A stretch of DNA of 64,000 nt from Eleusine coracana subsp. coracana (GCA_032690845.1 CM064429.1:19425013-19489012), one strand, 5' to 3'. Shown: positions 35,441 through 48,330, numbered from the stretch's first letter. The notes: generated from the letters alone by a model not told the origin. Translations and numbers: made by a program.

Positions 35441-35910
35441 TCTGATGGGCGGCTGATGATTTTTGTATTGTCAGATTCAACTTATTTCTTCTGATGTTCG
35501 GAACAAAAAAAAAAAGTGAAGACTATTGCCATGCTTGCCATGCTTGCATGGCGGTGGTTTATTAGAAGTTCGCTTGTGTAGATTTGCAGAGCTACGATTT
35601 CTATCATTGGACTTTTCCACTATTCTTCCTTCCTCAATGTGACGGGAAAAAGACAGTCTGGTAAACTGTTGTGAGTTAACAGTCAGATCAACAAGATATA
35701 TATTGTCCCAAAATTGATACGGTGGTATGAAACGGCACTGATAATAATTTTTAATCATTGAATACGACACGATACAACTAACACAATCGTCAACCGATGT
35801 TGCTAATAGTTCTAGTATCATCAATCAAAACATAGATACACTAGTATAATAGTGAGCTTCAGCAATGGACCATAATCGGCCGTTGTGGTGGACAAGGCGT
35901 CTGCCATAAA
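35441..35910. other. No gene recognised
   Basis: AT-rich sequence with an A11 run near 35506. A small direct repeat CATGCTTGC occurs at 35530-35550. No coding motif. Confidence 0.4.
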
Positions 35911-36792
35911 CAATTGTTACTGATTTTTTTCATCAATTAGTGATAGACTACATATCTGTCACTAAAACCATGATTAGCAATAAGAAAGGTCCCATACTAG
36001 TAAGTGTTGGGCCCTACATAACCCTAACCCTATCTACGCCGATGCCGCCACATCACTGGTCGCCACTATCAACGACATCCTCCAAGCCCGGGCCATCGCC
36101 GCCGCATGGACCACCGCCCAGGCCTGCAGTATTGCCTCAGACGAGAAGACCACAGCCGCCGTAGTGGTAGCCGCCTTGATGACATCGGTGGCTTCATTGT
36201 AAGCGGTTGTGACCATTGTGGTGATGGCCGGGGCCACTACCGCCTCCGCCCTGGCTGTGGCTGCCACTTCTATGACCGTCACCACATAAGGAGCAATAAG
36301 AGCAGCCATGACCATGGTGGCCCCACAACGATTGTCGTAGTCATCATGGGGGCGTTTGGCGGGATGACAGCTACCTCGGTAGGCGACGACCGCTACGTGA
36401 AGGCGTAGCGACTGCACCGCTCCAAGATGCGAAACCACCCGACGAAGGGGTGGATGCTGCCATGACGCGCTGCTTCTATGGTGGCAGAGATGGCTGGCGG
36501 ATCAGCGGTGGTGGAGAAGAAAGTGGCGGCCGAGGGCAAGCGGACAGGGTTGCACATTTCTCTGCTCCCTTTTATTTATAGCAGGTGACACATGTTAGTC
36601 GTGGGGCCATAACTACGGCCCGCTACTAATTTTTGTCATCCTATTTTATGACGGTCTTTGTTGTGCTCGTCACTAAGTTGTACAACTTAGTGATGGGCAT
36701 GCCTCCTAGGCTACAATTAGTTACCGGCAATATTATATTAGTCATAAATTGGATATAGACTTTTGTTGCTAAAAATCACTTTTGTAGCAGTG
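35911..36792. mobile_element. Probable non-autonomous CACTA element, Ala-rich core
   Basis: The right end, in complement, is CACTGCTACAAAAGTGATTT, a common CACTA terminus. The left end CAATTGTTACTGATTTTTTT is a weaker match. Short subterminal words TTAGTGAT/ATCACTAA recur near both ends, including the palindrome CACTAAGTTGTACAACTTAGTG at 36670-36691. The core (36020-36540) is GC-rich with Ala/Thr/Val-rich frames on both strands, none clearly functional. The TSD is not resolved. Confidence 0.5.
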
Positions 36793-39700
36793 ATAATAAG
36801 ACAATATACATTATAAAAGTTGATATTAGTTGTGTTCTTTTGCTATTCGCGTCACTGTTGATCATGTTTATGGTTCTCGAAAATACTTAGAATATAGTTT
36901 ATATACCAACATAAAGTTTGTTCTTTCAGTACAAAGGAATTAAATAACTAATTTGCGATGTGTTCTGATGTGATTATGCAATACTATGGCACCTTAATAT
37001 AATGGTTTGGGTACTGTACCCGGTTCTTGTTCGATGTACTCTGATCAGTCGGCATTGCACTAGCATGCAAAGCATAATGTCACATTGTTTCGAAACAAAT
37101 ATCTCACACGGAACTCGAGCTGCAAAACAGATTACGTTATACAGAAAACCCATGGTTTCTAACATGGACACTACAGATACGTCGGAGAGAGCCAATTTTT
37201 GAAGTAAAAAAATAGTGACGCCCATACCGTCTTAATTCGCAACAGTGATAACTGAGGTGGTGTGTATCGCTAGAGTCGTGCTAGCGCCGTCTCCCCGTAT
37301 GAGGCCACCCATTTCATAACTGCACCGACGAGGTGGTAGCTTACAAGTTGTGCGATGCCACCATTATGTTGAAGACCACGGACGCTCCGACAGGTCAGAG
37401 GAACACCAACATCTGATTCGAAGGAGCATGTATGTCCTTGCAGGTACTTAAAGCGTCTTCAAAGATAGAAATAGCGGTAAGTTCTTATAAAGAATTGATA
37501 AGAAGTGAGATTCATATTTAAGTTTCTTATTTTTTTAGAGATTAATTTTTTGTGAAAAACTAGCTGTTTTTTTTCTTTTCTTTTTCTCTAATAAATAATT
37601 CTAAAAAACAACCTAAAGTTAGTCTTTGAGTACGCTCTTAATTGAATCCTTGCAGAGGCCAGGGGCTGCCACCGGATCTAGTTAGACGGAGTGTGGATGC
37701 TGTATTGTTATCGTGCGAGCAGCACAGGTGCCCGTCCAGAGCTGTGATAGAGGAGTTATTACTTGCGTGGGATGGCGGATAGGGCTGGGGTGCGCAGAAG
37801 AGGATCCTTGATTTGATCAGATCACAACTCTAATTATATAACTATAATAGGAGAGAGCTTTCCTGACGTATACTCAAACTCTAATTGAAATTCTAATCGA
37901 TGTATTTTTTTCTTATTTAAGTCAACTTCCTAATCTAATCAAACTTTATTTTTACTGCTTACAAAAATAGTAGTTGGTGCTATCCGGTGGTTGGTTGTTG
38001 TCTTGCCTTCCGCCCAGCTCACGGCCTCTTGCGCCGATAGGTAGGCTCGGTTCACACATGCTTAGACTCTTCAACTTGGCCACCTCTCTCTCTTTCTCCC
38101 CCTCTCTGTCTCTCTCTCGCACGTGTGGACAAACACACGTTGGCAACCAATGTGGCACGATGTTCCTATGCCACAAGGAGCAGAGGGGAGTTACGATTGC
38201 AGCGGAGATGGAGAACGCGGAGCTGTCATCATTGATTTGCACGACGTGACCACGATGCCCCACTGCGCTGTGGAGCATCTCTCGCCATGGGAGCCCCTGC
38301 CGAATCCTTAGTCGATAGTACCCATCCAACGCCATCTCCTCTAGTGATCCCGTTCTGCCTGTCCAGCATATCTGTGTTCCAATCCGCGGTTAGTTCTTCT
38401 CGTATAGTCGCACGATTTGCATTCACCATCGAGCAGGAAGCAAAAAAGGAAACTCTCTCCACCGATGAGTTGCACTCTACCACCTCTTCCACCGACCCGA
38501 TCCAGAAATCTACTCCAACCTTTGGTTCTGTTCATCAGTCCTATCGTAACAGGACGGAAGGGATGTGGAAGCAGCACCTATGGCCGAATTTATACCATTG
38601 CAGGCGCTTCTTCGGTGTAATGCACCAGAAACCAGTTGTCTCCTCTTATTGTAACTTATATTTAAGATAAGTACTTGCTAATTTTCAGCTGACTGAAAGC
38701 TTGAATAATTTTTAATACAACTTTGAACCATCAGATCTAGATTCAAGAGTTTATAATTATTATATAGATAATTCTATAAAAAAAATCAAAATAATAAACT
38801 ATTGACCGAAACCTTTCAGTCCATTGAAAGGTAGGAAGTATGTTTAACATATCGGTGTATACCAAGAATAGAAATTATGAATATCTAAAAATGTAAAACT
38901 GAAATATCTGCTACTGCTAATTCTTCAAGACCTAGATGTGAAGAAAACAATTCTCAACTACATTTCTAATACTAAATAGCAATGTGCCGGTGCATTACGA
39001 CGGACTTTAAAAAAATACACCAAATTGTAATCATATATATAGTTGAAATATAACATAATGCACACAAGTGTTTGGTGTTCAGTCACATAAACAAATGAAA
39101 TAGTTATGACATAACTTTAGCATGATCAAACAAATAAGAATTATTTAATAGAAGAGTAGCCATTCATTGCTATATAAATAGATAACCCTATCATGATTCT
39201 TGTTATAATAAAATAACTATAAACACACGCATTGCCACGGAAGACTAACATCTGATCCTAAATCGTTTGTATTATAGATTTTGGAGAGCCGACAGGGCAA
39301 AGAAAAAGAGCAAAGCCACTCCCTCTGAACTAAAAATGTTATTATTATTTATTACATTGATCTAAATCAAATATGATAAACTTTTTTTTTGTTAAAAACA
39401 AAATCTCAAAATAAATTTGATGATATATAAATAATATTACAACATTCATCATGAAAGAAATATCGTGATGTGAAACTTTTTCATATCAATGTTTATACCT
39501 TAAATCCAAAAATTTTCTTGGACCTTAAATAAATATTTAGAAATGTTAAAACGAAAAAGATGGATCCTAGAGTTTTTTTTTTGCTGGGGCCTAGGAGTCC
39601 TGTCAGACTATTCACCTTTTCTAATTGATAAAATAAAAGCACATTGTTAACCTATAAGGCCCATATCTTTTCGGCTGGTTCCCTTCGCCTTCTTCATCCT

Positions 39701-39819
39701 CTGGCACAACGAACAGAAAGCTTTATCCATGGCCATGGGCCGGAGGTGGCAAATGACCACAAAATTACGAAAAACAAATACCATCACAGAGCTCATCGCC
39801 CACCCATTTTGGTAGGTTA
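36793..39819. other. No gene recognised (3.0 kb)
   Basis: Mostly AT-rich. A moderate-GC island at 37950-38670 has overlapping open frames on both strands (up to 127 codons) plus a CT-rich run at about 38085-38120. Neither strand shows a domain I recognise or a convincing splice structure. It could be a decayed gene fragment. Confidence 0.4.
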
Positions 39820-40159
39820 GATCATGTCCAAAAGCTCCCTAATAACTCTTCCAAAATTAAATTAATGAGATTTAGTCTAAAAAACCATCTTCAATAGCTC
39901 ACCTAAACAACTCACAGATTTATTTTTTTCCTTAACTCTCCTCATTTGTAGCTAGAAATGAGGAGAAAATTGAGTACACTAATACTTGTATTTAGAAGAG
40001 AACTAATGTTGTTGTGATTTCAGATGCTGACATGACCCAATCAAAAGTTTTTCTGATTTATTTTTAGGAAGAATTGTTAGAGGAGACAACAAAACTTCTC
40101 CCTAATAACCAAAAACACTCTTTTGAAATCAATTTTTTGAGTAGCTTTTAAAGATGCTC
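39820..40159. mobile_element. Tourist-like MITE with TTA TSD
   Basis: The left end GATCATGTCCAAAAGCT and the complement of the right end GAGCATCTTTAAAAGCT form imperfect terminal repeats of the GAGCATCTCCAA type common in grasses. TTA occurs on both sides (39817-39819 and 40160-40162), the TSD of PIF/Harbinger (Tourist) elements. The interior is AT-rich and non-coding. Confidence 0.65.
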
Positions 40160-41418
40160 TTAGAGTCAAGGACAACCATCATAATAACGTGATTGACAGA
40201 GGCTGGTATTTGCTCAATTTGAGACAGCTTTCATTCATAATTGGATGAAATCGTCCGGGCGGTCTCGTGATACTTGAGCCACTCAAACTCGGGCTATGGC
40301 TCTCGGACATGAGGGAGTTCAGGTGAGGAATCGGGAGGCGATTGAGGCTTTGATTTTCAGACATTTTTACATACGGCCAGGAGTCCGAAGTCCACATTCC
40401 AAATGATCGCGGAAAAACGCGGGGCGACACAATACGGCCGGAGATGCCCAGACCTCGTTTAAGAAATAGAATTGTATCTTTTTTTCCCTAGGATGTTTAT
40501 TTTTCATCGAAATTGTTTTCCTAGTATACTTGTCACTTGGACAACTCTTTTATTAAGGAGGTGCATTGGTATAAACCCGGTAGATCATATTCTGTATATC
40601 TGGCAGATTCATGGAAAAGATAATATGTTCCGGTGTAGGGTGGATGTCGAGCTAGCTTATCTCAGCATGACTCAGTTTGTGTTAGCTCATTAGAAAATTA
40701 GTTTGGATTGACTCGAGTCATCAGACAACCAAGCTCAAAACATTGGCTTAGCTTGGCTCGATGGTTAGCTCCAACTAGGTATATAGTTAATAAAAACAAC
40801 TCAATTTTAAATAGGTTTTAAAATAATTCAATATTAGCATAAATTTGTGAGATTAAATATTCTATATTTTGTCACTAATAATTTCATATCTTGTGATTAT
40901 TTTAGAGCTTGTTTGATTCACAAGTCGAGCTGGTTCATAAATTTGACAAACTAAATCATAAGCTCGATCGGCTCAGCTTGTTAATAAAACGAGTCAAGCT
41001 GAGGTTGTCACGAGTTGAGTTGAGTCAGGAGCTTCAAGTTTTTGGTTGTTTGTTGCTTTGACAAACTAAATCCATATTGAGGATTTGAATGTCCTTGGAT
41101 GAAAAAGAGAACGGTTATTTGTTGCTTTGTACTATGTTGGATGAAATGTTAACCTGTGGAGCAGTTTTTACCTCTTGGACAAATTCCTTCCTTCTTTCCA
41201 AAACTCCGAATAACGTTGAACGTAGATGTCATCAAATCCTTAAGACTCATTCCACTGCCTTTCAATGATTTCCCGGAATATAATAAGGAAGAACCATTTG
41301 CTTTCTACGGAAACCGCATGCAATCTTCATGACCCAACTGTATCATTGTATCATTAGACCTTATTGATGACAGGGGTATTTTCAAACTGTTCTGGTTTTC
41401 CCCTCTTCTTGTAATGTA
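40160..41418. other. No gene recognised
   Basis: Contains an AGCTCG/GAGTC-rich block at 40709-41040 with weak inverted symmetry that could be an old MITE. No reliable ends were found. Confidence 0.4.
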
Positions 41419-41653
41419 TTCCCTCCGTTTCAAAATTATTGTGGTCATTGACTTTTTTCGCTATATTTGATCATTCGTCTTACTTAAAAAAAATTAAAAA
41501 GTATAATATATTTTCTCATGATTTAATTTATAACTAGATAAAATTTAAATATAACTTATAATATTTTATATTTGAATAAATATTTTAAATAAGACAAATA
41601 GTCAAATATAACAAAAAAAATCAATGACGACAACAATTTTGAAACGGAGAGAG
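41419..41653. mobile_element. Stowaway-like MITE (235 bp), TA TSD
   Basis: The ends TTCCCTCCGTTTCAAAATT and AATTTTGAAACGGAGAGAG are inverted repeats of the Stowaway CTCCCTCCGT type. TA dinucleotides flank it at 41417-41418 and 41654-41655, as expected for mariner-family insertion. The element folds into an AT-rich hairpin and is non-coding. Confidence 0.9.
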
Positions 41654-41849
41654 TATATTTTTCTGGTCATCAACACATATTCCCTTATTCTAAGATGGAG
41701 AAATCTAAAAGAAAGAATCCATGAACGGCTCTTATGGAATATACATGCAGCTGTTTTCAGATTGATTTATATGCAGCTTATTCACCAATTGGAACCATAT
41801 GATTAGCTGATGAATTAACTGGGTAAGATAAAAATAAAAGGGTAGTTAC

Positions 41850-42895
41850 ACCATAACAAAAACGGTTTTTAGCTGCACAAACAAAATCCAAGTAGCAGCG
41901 ATTTCAAAGAAACCAGCCGCTACAGTTTTACTACAGTAATGTATCAATTTTTAGCGGCGGTTGACAAAGTAAACTGAAGCTAAAAAGATTTTTAGCTGCG
42001 GTTGACAATATGAACCACAACTAAAAAATCAATTTCTAGCTGCGGTTCACATAGTCCACCACAACTAAAAATCGTTGTCGCCACCTCACCAATCCACCAG
42101 TTTTCTCTCCACCAATGAGCAGCCAGTACACGGATGTGTGCTTTCCTCTCACACTTGCTCTTCTCTCTCCCTTCAGCATTTATCTCTCCTCTTCACTCCC
42201 CATCCCCTGTCTCTCTCTTGCGCACACCCGTCTCCTCTCTCTGCCTCCTTCTCACGCCACCAGAGGCGCGACGGCGGCACCGAGGAGGGCACCCGGCGAC
42301 CGAGGCCCGCGCAAGGCGGTGGGTCGAGGCGTAGAGGAGGCTCGTCGGTCGAGGCGCAAGCCGCGGAGGAGGCCCGCATGAGACGACAGGCTCAAGCGGG
42401 CCGAGCGTGGCGGCGCGCCTCCTTTCCTCCGGATCTTGCCACTCTCGCTCTTCCGGCCTTTCTCTCCTCCGGATATGATACTCGCGGCGGCCAGCGGCGC
42501 CGTCCTCCACCTTGCGGGTCCTCCTCCGCCTCCGTCCTCCACCATGGCGACAGCGCGCGAGGAGGCGGCAGATCAGGCGGGTCCTGCAGCGTGGGGTTGT
42601 ACGACACACGAGGAGGTGCGGCGGCGCTTGACCTCTATGGCGGGCCACGGACCACGACGGCGGGTCTAGCATGGGCTACAAGAGCGGGCCGAGAGCAGGC
42701 CTGTGGGCTTTTTTTTGTTTTTCAGATTCAACGGTAGCGACGGGTGAAGATGTCACCCGTCGTTACTAATCTTTTTATAGCAGCGGATTATTTCGTGTTG
42801 TGGACGTCCGCCGCTATTAACTTTTATTTTTAGCTGCATTAGCGTAACGGCGGGGCGGCTCACCCTCCGCTACAGTGGGTTTTGCTAATCTAGAT
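41850..42895. mobile_element. Non-autonomous CACTA-like element with GC-rich core
   Basis: The left side (41852-42075) has TAACAAAAACGGTTTTTAGC and then repeated words TTTTTAGCTGCGGTTGACA and AACCACAACTAAAAA. The right side (42725-42893) has GACGGGTGAAGATGTCACCC, AGCAGCGGA, TCCGCCGCTATTAA and TTTTTAGCTGCA, shared with the element at 12.3-13.0 kb. The core is GC-rich and carries long shadow frames on both strands; the 220-codon plus frame has no ATG start. No host gene is claimed. Confidence 0.6.
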
Positions 42896-43154
42896 AGTTG
42901 GATCCCCATTATTCAGATGATGATGATGATGATAAGAATGATTAATTAGGAGATAAGAACAAAAATGTTCTTGCTTGTTTTCCTCGTTGAACTCATTCAT
43001 TGCTACTCGATGTTAGACAACAACCAAAAAACTTTTCCGTTTAGCACCGATAAGTCCGATGTGCTACTGACGTCAATTTATTCCCTGTTTCAAATTTTAT
43101 TTAATGCACCGCTTGTGTTCGCTATCCTAACGTTGCGACCACCTTCTTCCGCTC

Positions 43155-43161
43155 CTATAAA
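43155..43161 (+). promoter_or_regulatory. Candidate TATA box of the ABCG gene
   Basis: TATAAAT lies about 145 bp before the ATG at 43304, in a sensible position for a 5' UTR of roughly 110 nt. No stronger candidate is closer. Confidence 0.45.
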
Positions 43162-43303
43162 TCAGACTAATGTTGTTCTTTCCGAAACAGGCCACTGATA
43201 AATCATCTGACCATATTCTCTTGCATGGACGTCTTCACATAGCCTTTGACTCCTCTAAGAAAACAACGTTTGCATCCAGTAGTGTCAGGTAGCTGATCCT
43301 TCC

Positions 43304-46300
43304 ATGGCAGCCTCACCACTACCGCGATGGGCGCCAACGCCGAGCCCGAGGAGACCACTCAGGGCCTCAACCACTGGCCAAACTTTCGTGTCTTCATGGA
43401 GCACCTGGGCGTGGTGCGACTCCTTCGGCATTTTTACATCCCGTAGCCAATCCACACCACCGCCAACAGGATCTCCACCAGGAGATGCAGTGGAAGCTGG
43501 CTGTGATGAACACACCCAGTACAATCATAACGCAAGAGCACTCGACGGAGTTGATGCCGGGAACCATCACGAAGACGAGGTTCGCCGGATGGTATTCCTC
43601 ACGTGGGAAGACCTCTCGGTGACGGCTTTTGGCAACAAGGGGAGTCATGCCATGATTCTCGATGGGCTTACTGGCTATGCGCGCCCCGGCGAAGTTCTGG
43701 CTCTGATGGGGCCATCCGGCTGTGGCAAGACCACTCTTCTTGACACCCTAGCTGGTAAAACTTGGAAACACAACAGTCTTCTGAAAGTTACATATAGCCT
43801 CTACTGGTTACATGATATAATATTTCTCTAAAGCTACTACTATCTTAATCATCATCGTGACATTTTCACGCGTCTAGATCTTGGTTAACATGATAAGTTG
43901 AATATGTTCTTAGGTAGAGCCTTATAGTTTTTTTGCAAAATGAAATGAGAAAAAAAATCTCTAAATCACAGGAGGCTGTAGCAATAAGACCATACCATTT
44001 AATCTGCATCAGCAGTTCTAGTTCAAAGAGAGGATGACCAAAAACATACCATATGATTTTGATGCAGCAAACATGAAAACAAGAAAATAACTAAAAAATC
44101 ATTTCAAAAAATTACAAATTTTTATTCGACTAGATTATTGATAAGTAGGAACAAACTAGCTGCCATTGAGTTTTCCATGTCGCCAAAGGTCAATGAGGAA
44201 AGCAATACATCCCTCTTGAAAACCTTAGTTGAAAGACAGGAAAAATATGGAACATCATAAAAGAGCCCCTAGATGGATGATATTTTAGTACTACTTGTCA
44301 CTATAAATATAAGCCAAAAGATGCTTATAATATGCTTATATTCTAGACAGACTCACAATCAAAGACCACCATAATTCCTAAAGTTCGGTTTTCGGTGGCT
44401 AGCTAGTATAACATCAAATCTTCATTTGTCACGGAGTGGAGATTGAGTTAATACAATTTTTACAGTTTTTGCCATGTTACTATTTTCTGTACCGAAGGAA
44501 GAGCAAAGTCCACCTTAGGAAACTGTCAGGTGTGTTCATTCATTTTACAGCCTTTGCTTTGTAACTTACCAATTTTAGCTTTTTTACTTGAATATATAAG
44601 AACCACTTGAAAATGACACCCATCTAGAATACTGCTGAAGTCTTGACAAGAGTTATGTTAGCTGATGAAAACCTATAGGAAGGAATATGAAATCACATAA
44701 CTATTGAGGGTCCACGTGTTGTAAAAATAGTTTTTTGCATGTGGATCTTTTAAAAGTGGGCCGACGTGTCCTTAGTTGCACCTGTCTCCAACTTTATTAT
44801 TATTGAGCTACTGTAAAAACCCCAAATAAAATAAGAGCTACTGTAAAATATTTTATAGATTTTTCTAATAATTTGAAAACTCTATATATATTTTTTCCAA
44901 TTGGGCTACTTTAAAAAGGCCAATATTTTTTCCAATCGAACCCTTGTGAAGTTTAGTTTCCCTATATTGAAATTGTAATAAGGCCAATATATATAAAACA
45001 ACTGATTTGAAAGTAAGGACCTGGACGTCGGGGCCAACTTAACAGTGACAAAATTAAATGGACTTTTCCACAAACAGAAAAAGCGAAATAGCCAGAGGTC
45101 ACAATATGCGCTGATGCTACGGTGACACGAAGACAAGTCTGGCAGTCTGCTATCGTAATTTACAAGAGTAGAGTTGTTCCTCTTTTAAGAAAGTGTGGAT
45201 GTGCATTAACCCGATTCTGGTGGCCGATCGGCGACTACTAGCTGACCCAACAGAGAATTAACGCTGAACAATGCCGACTGTTTGTTGAGATAGATGGATT
45301 GAAGCGTATGAACGTGGCGTCACAAGTCTAGCACTAGCAGGCAATCTCACAGTGTTTATGCTTGCACACGTTTTGATCGACAGGACGACTCGGGCACAAC
45401 ATGAAAGCAACCGGCGACATCCTCATCAACGGCCGGCGAGAGAAGCTTGCTTTTGGAACGTCGGTAAGGCTGTCCACACCATTCTTGAGGCATGACATGA
45501 CAAACATTAAAACTTTCGGCGACTCCCCACAGCTGATTATACTGACCGTATTGAAGGCGTACGTGACGCAAGATGATCTGCTGATGGCGACCCTGACGGT
45601 GACGGAGGCCGTCCGATACTCGGCGCAGCTCCAGCTGCCGGACACGGTGCCGCCGGCCGAGAAGCGTGCCCGGGCCGACCGTGCCATCCTGCAGATGGGG
45701 CTCGCCGCGGTGGCAGATAAACGGATCGGCGGGCGCGTGTGCAAGGGCATCAGTGGTGGCCAGCGGCGGCGTGTCAGTATCTGTATTGAGCTGCTGGCAT
45801 CGCCGGCGTTGGTGTTCCTTGATGAGCCCACCAGCGGGCTCGACAGCGCGGCAGCCTTCCACGTCATGAGCCGTATAGCGAGGCTGGCACGGACCGAGAA
45901 GATGACTGTCGTTGCGGCCATGCACCAGCCTAGCAATGAGGTGTTCGAGCTCTTTGATAGGCTCTGTCTCCTGGCGTATGGAAGGATGGTATACTTCGGC
46001 CTAGCATCCGAGGCAATTGAGGTTCGTACTATCTAAGCTAGAAATGTTAAGATTATTATAATAGCTTCAATTAACACATTAAATGTTCTGTTGGCGCAGT
46101 TTTTCGATGCTAACGGCTACACGTGTCCCTTGAGAAGGAACCCTTCTGATTACTTCTTGACTTTGATAAATAAAGATTTTGAGGTATACATTTGCATAAT
46201 ATTAATCCCAGTGAAATTATGATTTTTAATATATTATGGATTATACATGTTTATTTTACAATGAAATGGATATATATATACGTGTAACTAAAGGAGTCAT

Positions 46301-47588
46301 ATGACGCTGAAGAATGCACTCTCACGTTGCCATCTGCTGGTAAAGTGATCCAAACATTAGTAGATTCTGTCAAATCATCACGCCCTAATTTCAGAATGGA
46401 AAATGAAGCTTGTACGACGGATCAAGTAAGCCTATTTGTGAGAGTGCTTCCTTCACCATTTTATAGTGATTTTCTCACATCAGCATTTTATAGTTGCAGA
46501 GTGCATCCCTACTGAAGAAAAGACAGGCTACATTCTTGACCAAATCGGTCGTGCTGACAAAAAGATCACTTGTTAATATGCATAGAGACAAGGGCTACTA
46601 CTGGTTGCGATTTGTTATCTATATTGGCCTTTGTCTAAGCATTGGAACTATTTATTTTAATGTTGGCCACAACATTGCATCAATACAAGTAAGTTATCAA
46701 TAGTAGACACACCTCTGTTTTCTAAAGCAAACAAAAGATTGAATGGTTTTGGTACCACTTCGATAAATCAATTACCTGCACATTGCAGGCTAGAGCGTCC
46801 ATGATTATGTTTACATCCACATTTATTACCATGATGGCAGTCGGAGGGTTCCCATCCTTTGTCGAAGACATGAAGGTAATAAATTTTAACGTCCACATAA
46901 ATGCCATACTTATACATTATACTTTTATGGATCACGTTGTAGTAACGTTGGCTATTTATGAAAGCAGATATTCAGAAAAGAGCAGTTGAACGGTCATTAT
47001 GGTGCTACTTCATTCGTAATATCTAACACACTGTCGTCAACTCCCTACTTAGGGCTCATTTGCATTATACCAGGAGCAATAGCCTATTACCCAACGGGGC
47101 TTCAACGAGGAATAGATCACTTTCTTTACTTTGCCACTGTACTCTGGGCTTGCACAATGTTGGTGGAAGGGCTCATGATGATTGTTGCAGCAATTGTGCC
47201 AGATTTTCTGCTGGGCATAATCACAGGTTCTGGAATACAAGGGCTACTAATGCTCAACGCTGGTTTCTTCAGGCTTCCAAGTGACCTCCCAAAACCGATA
47301 TGGCGGTACCCAACCTACTATATCTCCTATCACAAATATGCAACTCAAGGACTTTACAAAAACGAGTTCGTGGGCTTAGTTTTCAAAGACCTCGGAGGTG
47401 GGGGACTATCTGTTAGTGGAGAATACATCCTGAAAACCTACTTACAAGTGGAGATGGGTTACTCAAAGTGGGTCGATCTAGCAATATTGCTGGCAATGGT
47501 TATGATATATAGGGTTCTCTTCCTGGTTATTATAAAGATAGCTGAAATTGTGAAGCCCCTGATAAAATGTTCATCAATTAATGTCTAA
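43304..47588 (+). CDS. ABCG-family half-transporter, 8 exons, 702 aa
   Basis: Exons by splice signals and frame: 43304-43754, 45384-45463, 45557-46021, 46100-46183, 46294-46425, 46500-46688, 46789-46875, 46968-47588; all introns are GT-AG. The nucleotide-binding domain comes first: Walker A GPSGCGKTT (residues 136-144), Q-loop VTQDD (Q182), signature ISGGQ (242-246), Walker B LVFLDE (262-267), D-loop SGLDS, H-loop H300. The membrane domain follows (about 425-702), including GGFPSFVEDMK, NGHYGATSFVISNT and FFRLPSDLPKPIWRYP. This reverse order and the length fit plant WBC half-transporters, close to the ABCG11-type clade (cuticular lipid export as dimers). The substrate here is inferred only. 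The N-terminal 95 residues are poorly conserved; M96 at 43589 is an alternative start. Intron 1 is 1.6 kb. Confidence 0.9.
45464..45556 (+). other. Stop-free 93-bp intron 2 of the ABCG gene
   Basis: GTAAGG...TTGAAG splits the conserved GTS|AYVTQDD just before the Q-loop. It is 31 codons long, in phase 0 and has no stop, so retention would insert 31 residues without a frameshift. Confidence 0.8.
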
Positions 47589-47924
47589 TAAGTTGTTCTT
47601 CCTCATGTAAACTCAATGATACTACTAGGAAGAAAGCCAACAAACATATAAACCTAGATTATGCACCTCCACCAACCTTTTGTTAGCCTTTTACGCCAAG
47701 CGAGGACAAAAATTATAACTAGGTTGGTGAGTGTGTCGAACCCAACCAGTGTGAAACCTAGGGCGTTACACGTTTGATGTAAAATCTCTTAAAATAATTT
47801 GTTCTTTGGTGAAATGTAACTACGAAATATTTTTGCGTCTATACTGAATTTTACGTTTTGGATCTATGGTGATAGTTGAATGAAAAATGTAAATCCACAC
47901 AGAAATACAGACTTAGTACGTGGG

Positions 47925-48330
47925 TACAGAGTTCCAGCTCCCGGCCACGGTGTGGTAGGCCGAGAAGCGTGCCGGAGGCCGACTGCGCCGTTCGGCAAAT
48001 GTAGTGGCGAAGCTAGGGTGAGAAATACTATGGTGTAGAGTCTCAAAATACCCTGTTACACAATTTAAAGTAAAGATGGAGCTCGCCATGCCGCCATGGT
48101 GGCTGGCAACCAGATCGGCGCGCTCGTGTGCAATGGGATGAGTGGTGGGCAACGACAGCTTGGCAGCGATGAGCCGCATCGTGAGTCTGGCACGTACCGA
48201 GAAGATGATCGTTGTTTCTGTCATGCACCAGCCGAGCAGTGAGGTGTTCCGACTCTTTGCCAGCCTCTATCTGCTGTGGTATATAGCGGAAAGATGCTGT
48301 ACATTGGACTGGCTTCGAAGACAATTGACC
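47925..48330 (+). pseudogene. Truncated copy of ABCG exon 3
   Basis: Begins with a frame like FQLPATVW, then stop, then AEKRA (compare QLQLPDTVPPAEKRARA), continues through QIGALVCNGMSGGQRQ, then jumps to AAMSRIVSLARTEKM, MHQPSSEVF and IGLASKTID. The segment between the signature motif and MSRI, which holds Walker B and the D-loop, is deleted. At least two frameshifts and a stop are present. Similarity ends at the position of the real exon 3/intron boundary. No other exon follows, so this is a dead partial duplicate 340 bp after the intact gene. Confidence 0.8.

Noticed and set aside
42075..42737. 220-codon plus-strand frame
   Set aside because: Starts at TTG, is purely composition-driven (Arg/Pro/Ser/Gly) and lies inside a CACTA-like element with equally long antisense frames.
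43327..43446. Alternative-frame ORF within ABCG exon 1
   Set aside because: 40 codons overlapping the start region. It looks protein-like, but it stops before the conserved domain and cannot be joined by a visible splice site.
45334..45936. Minus-strand open frames of ~190-200 codons
   Set aside because: They mirror the conserved ABCG exon 3 on the plus strand; GC-rich coding sequence commonly leaves the opposite strand open.
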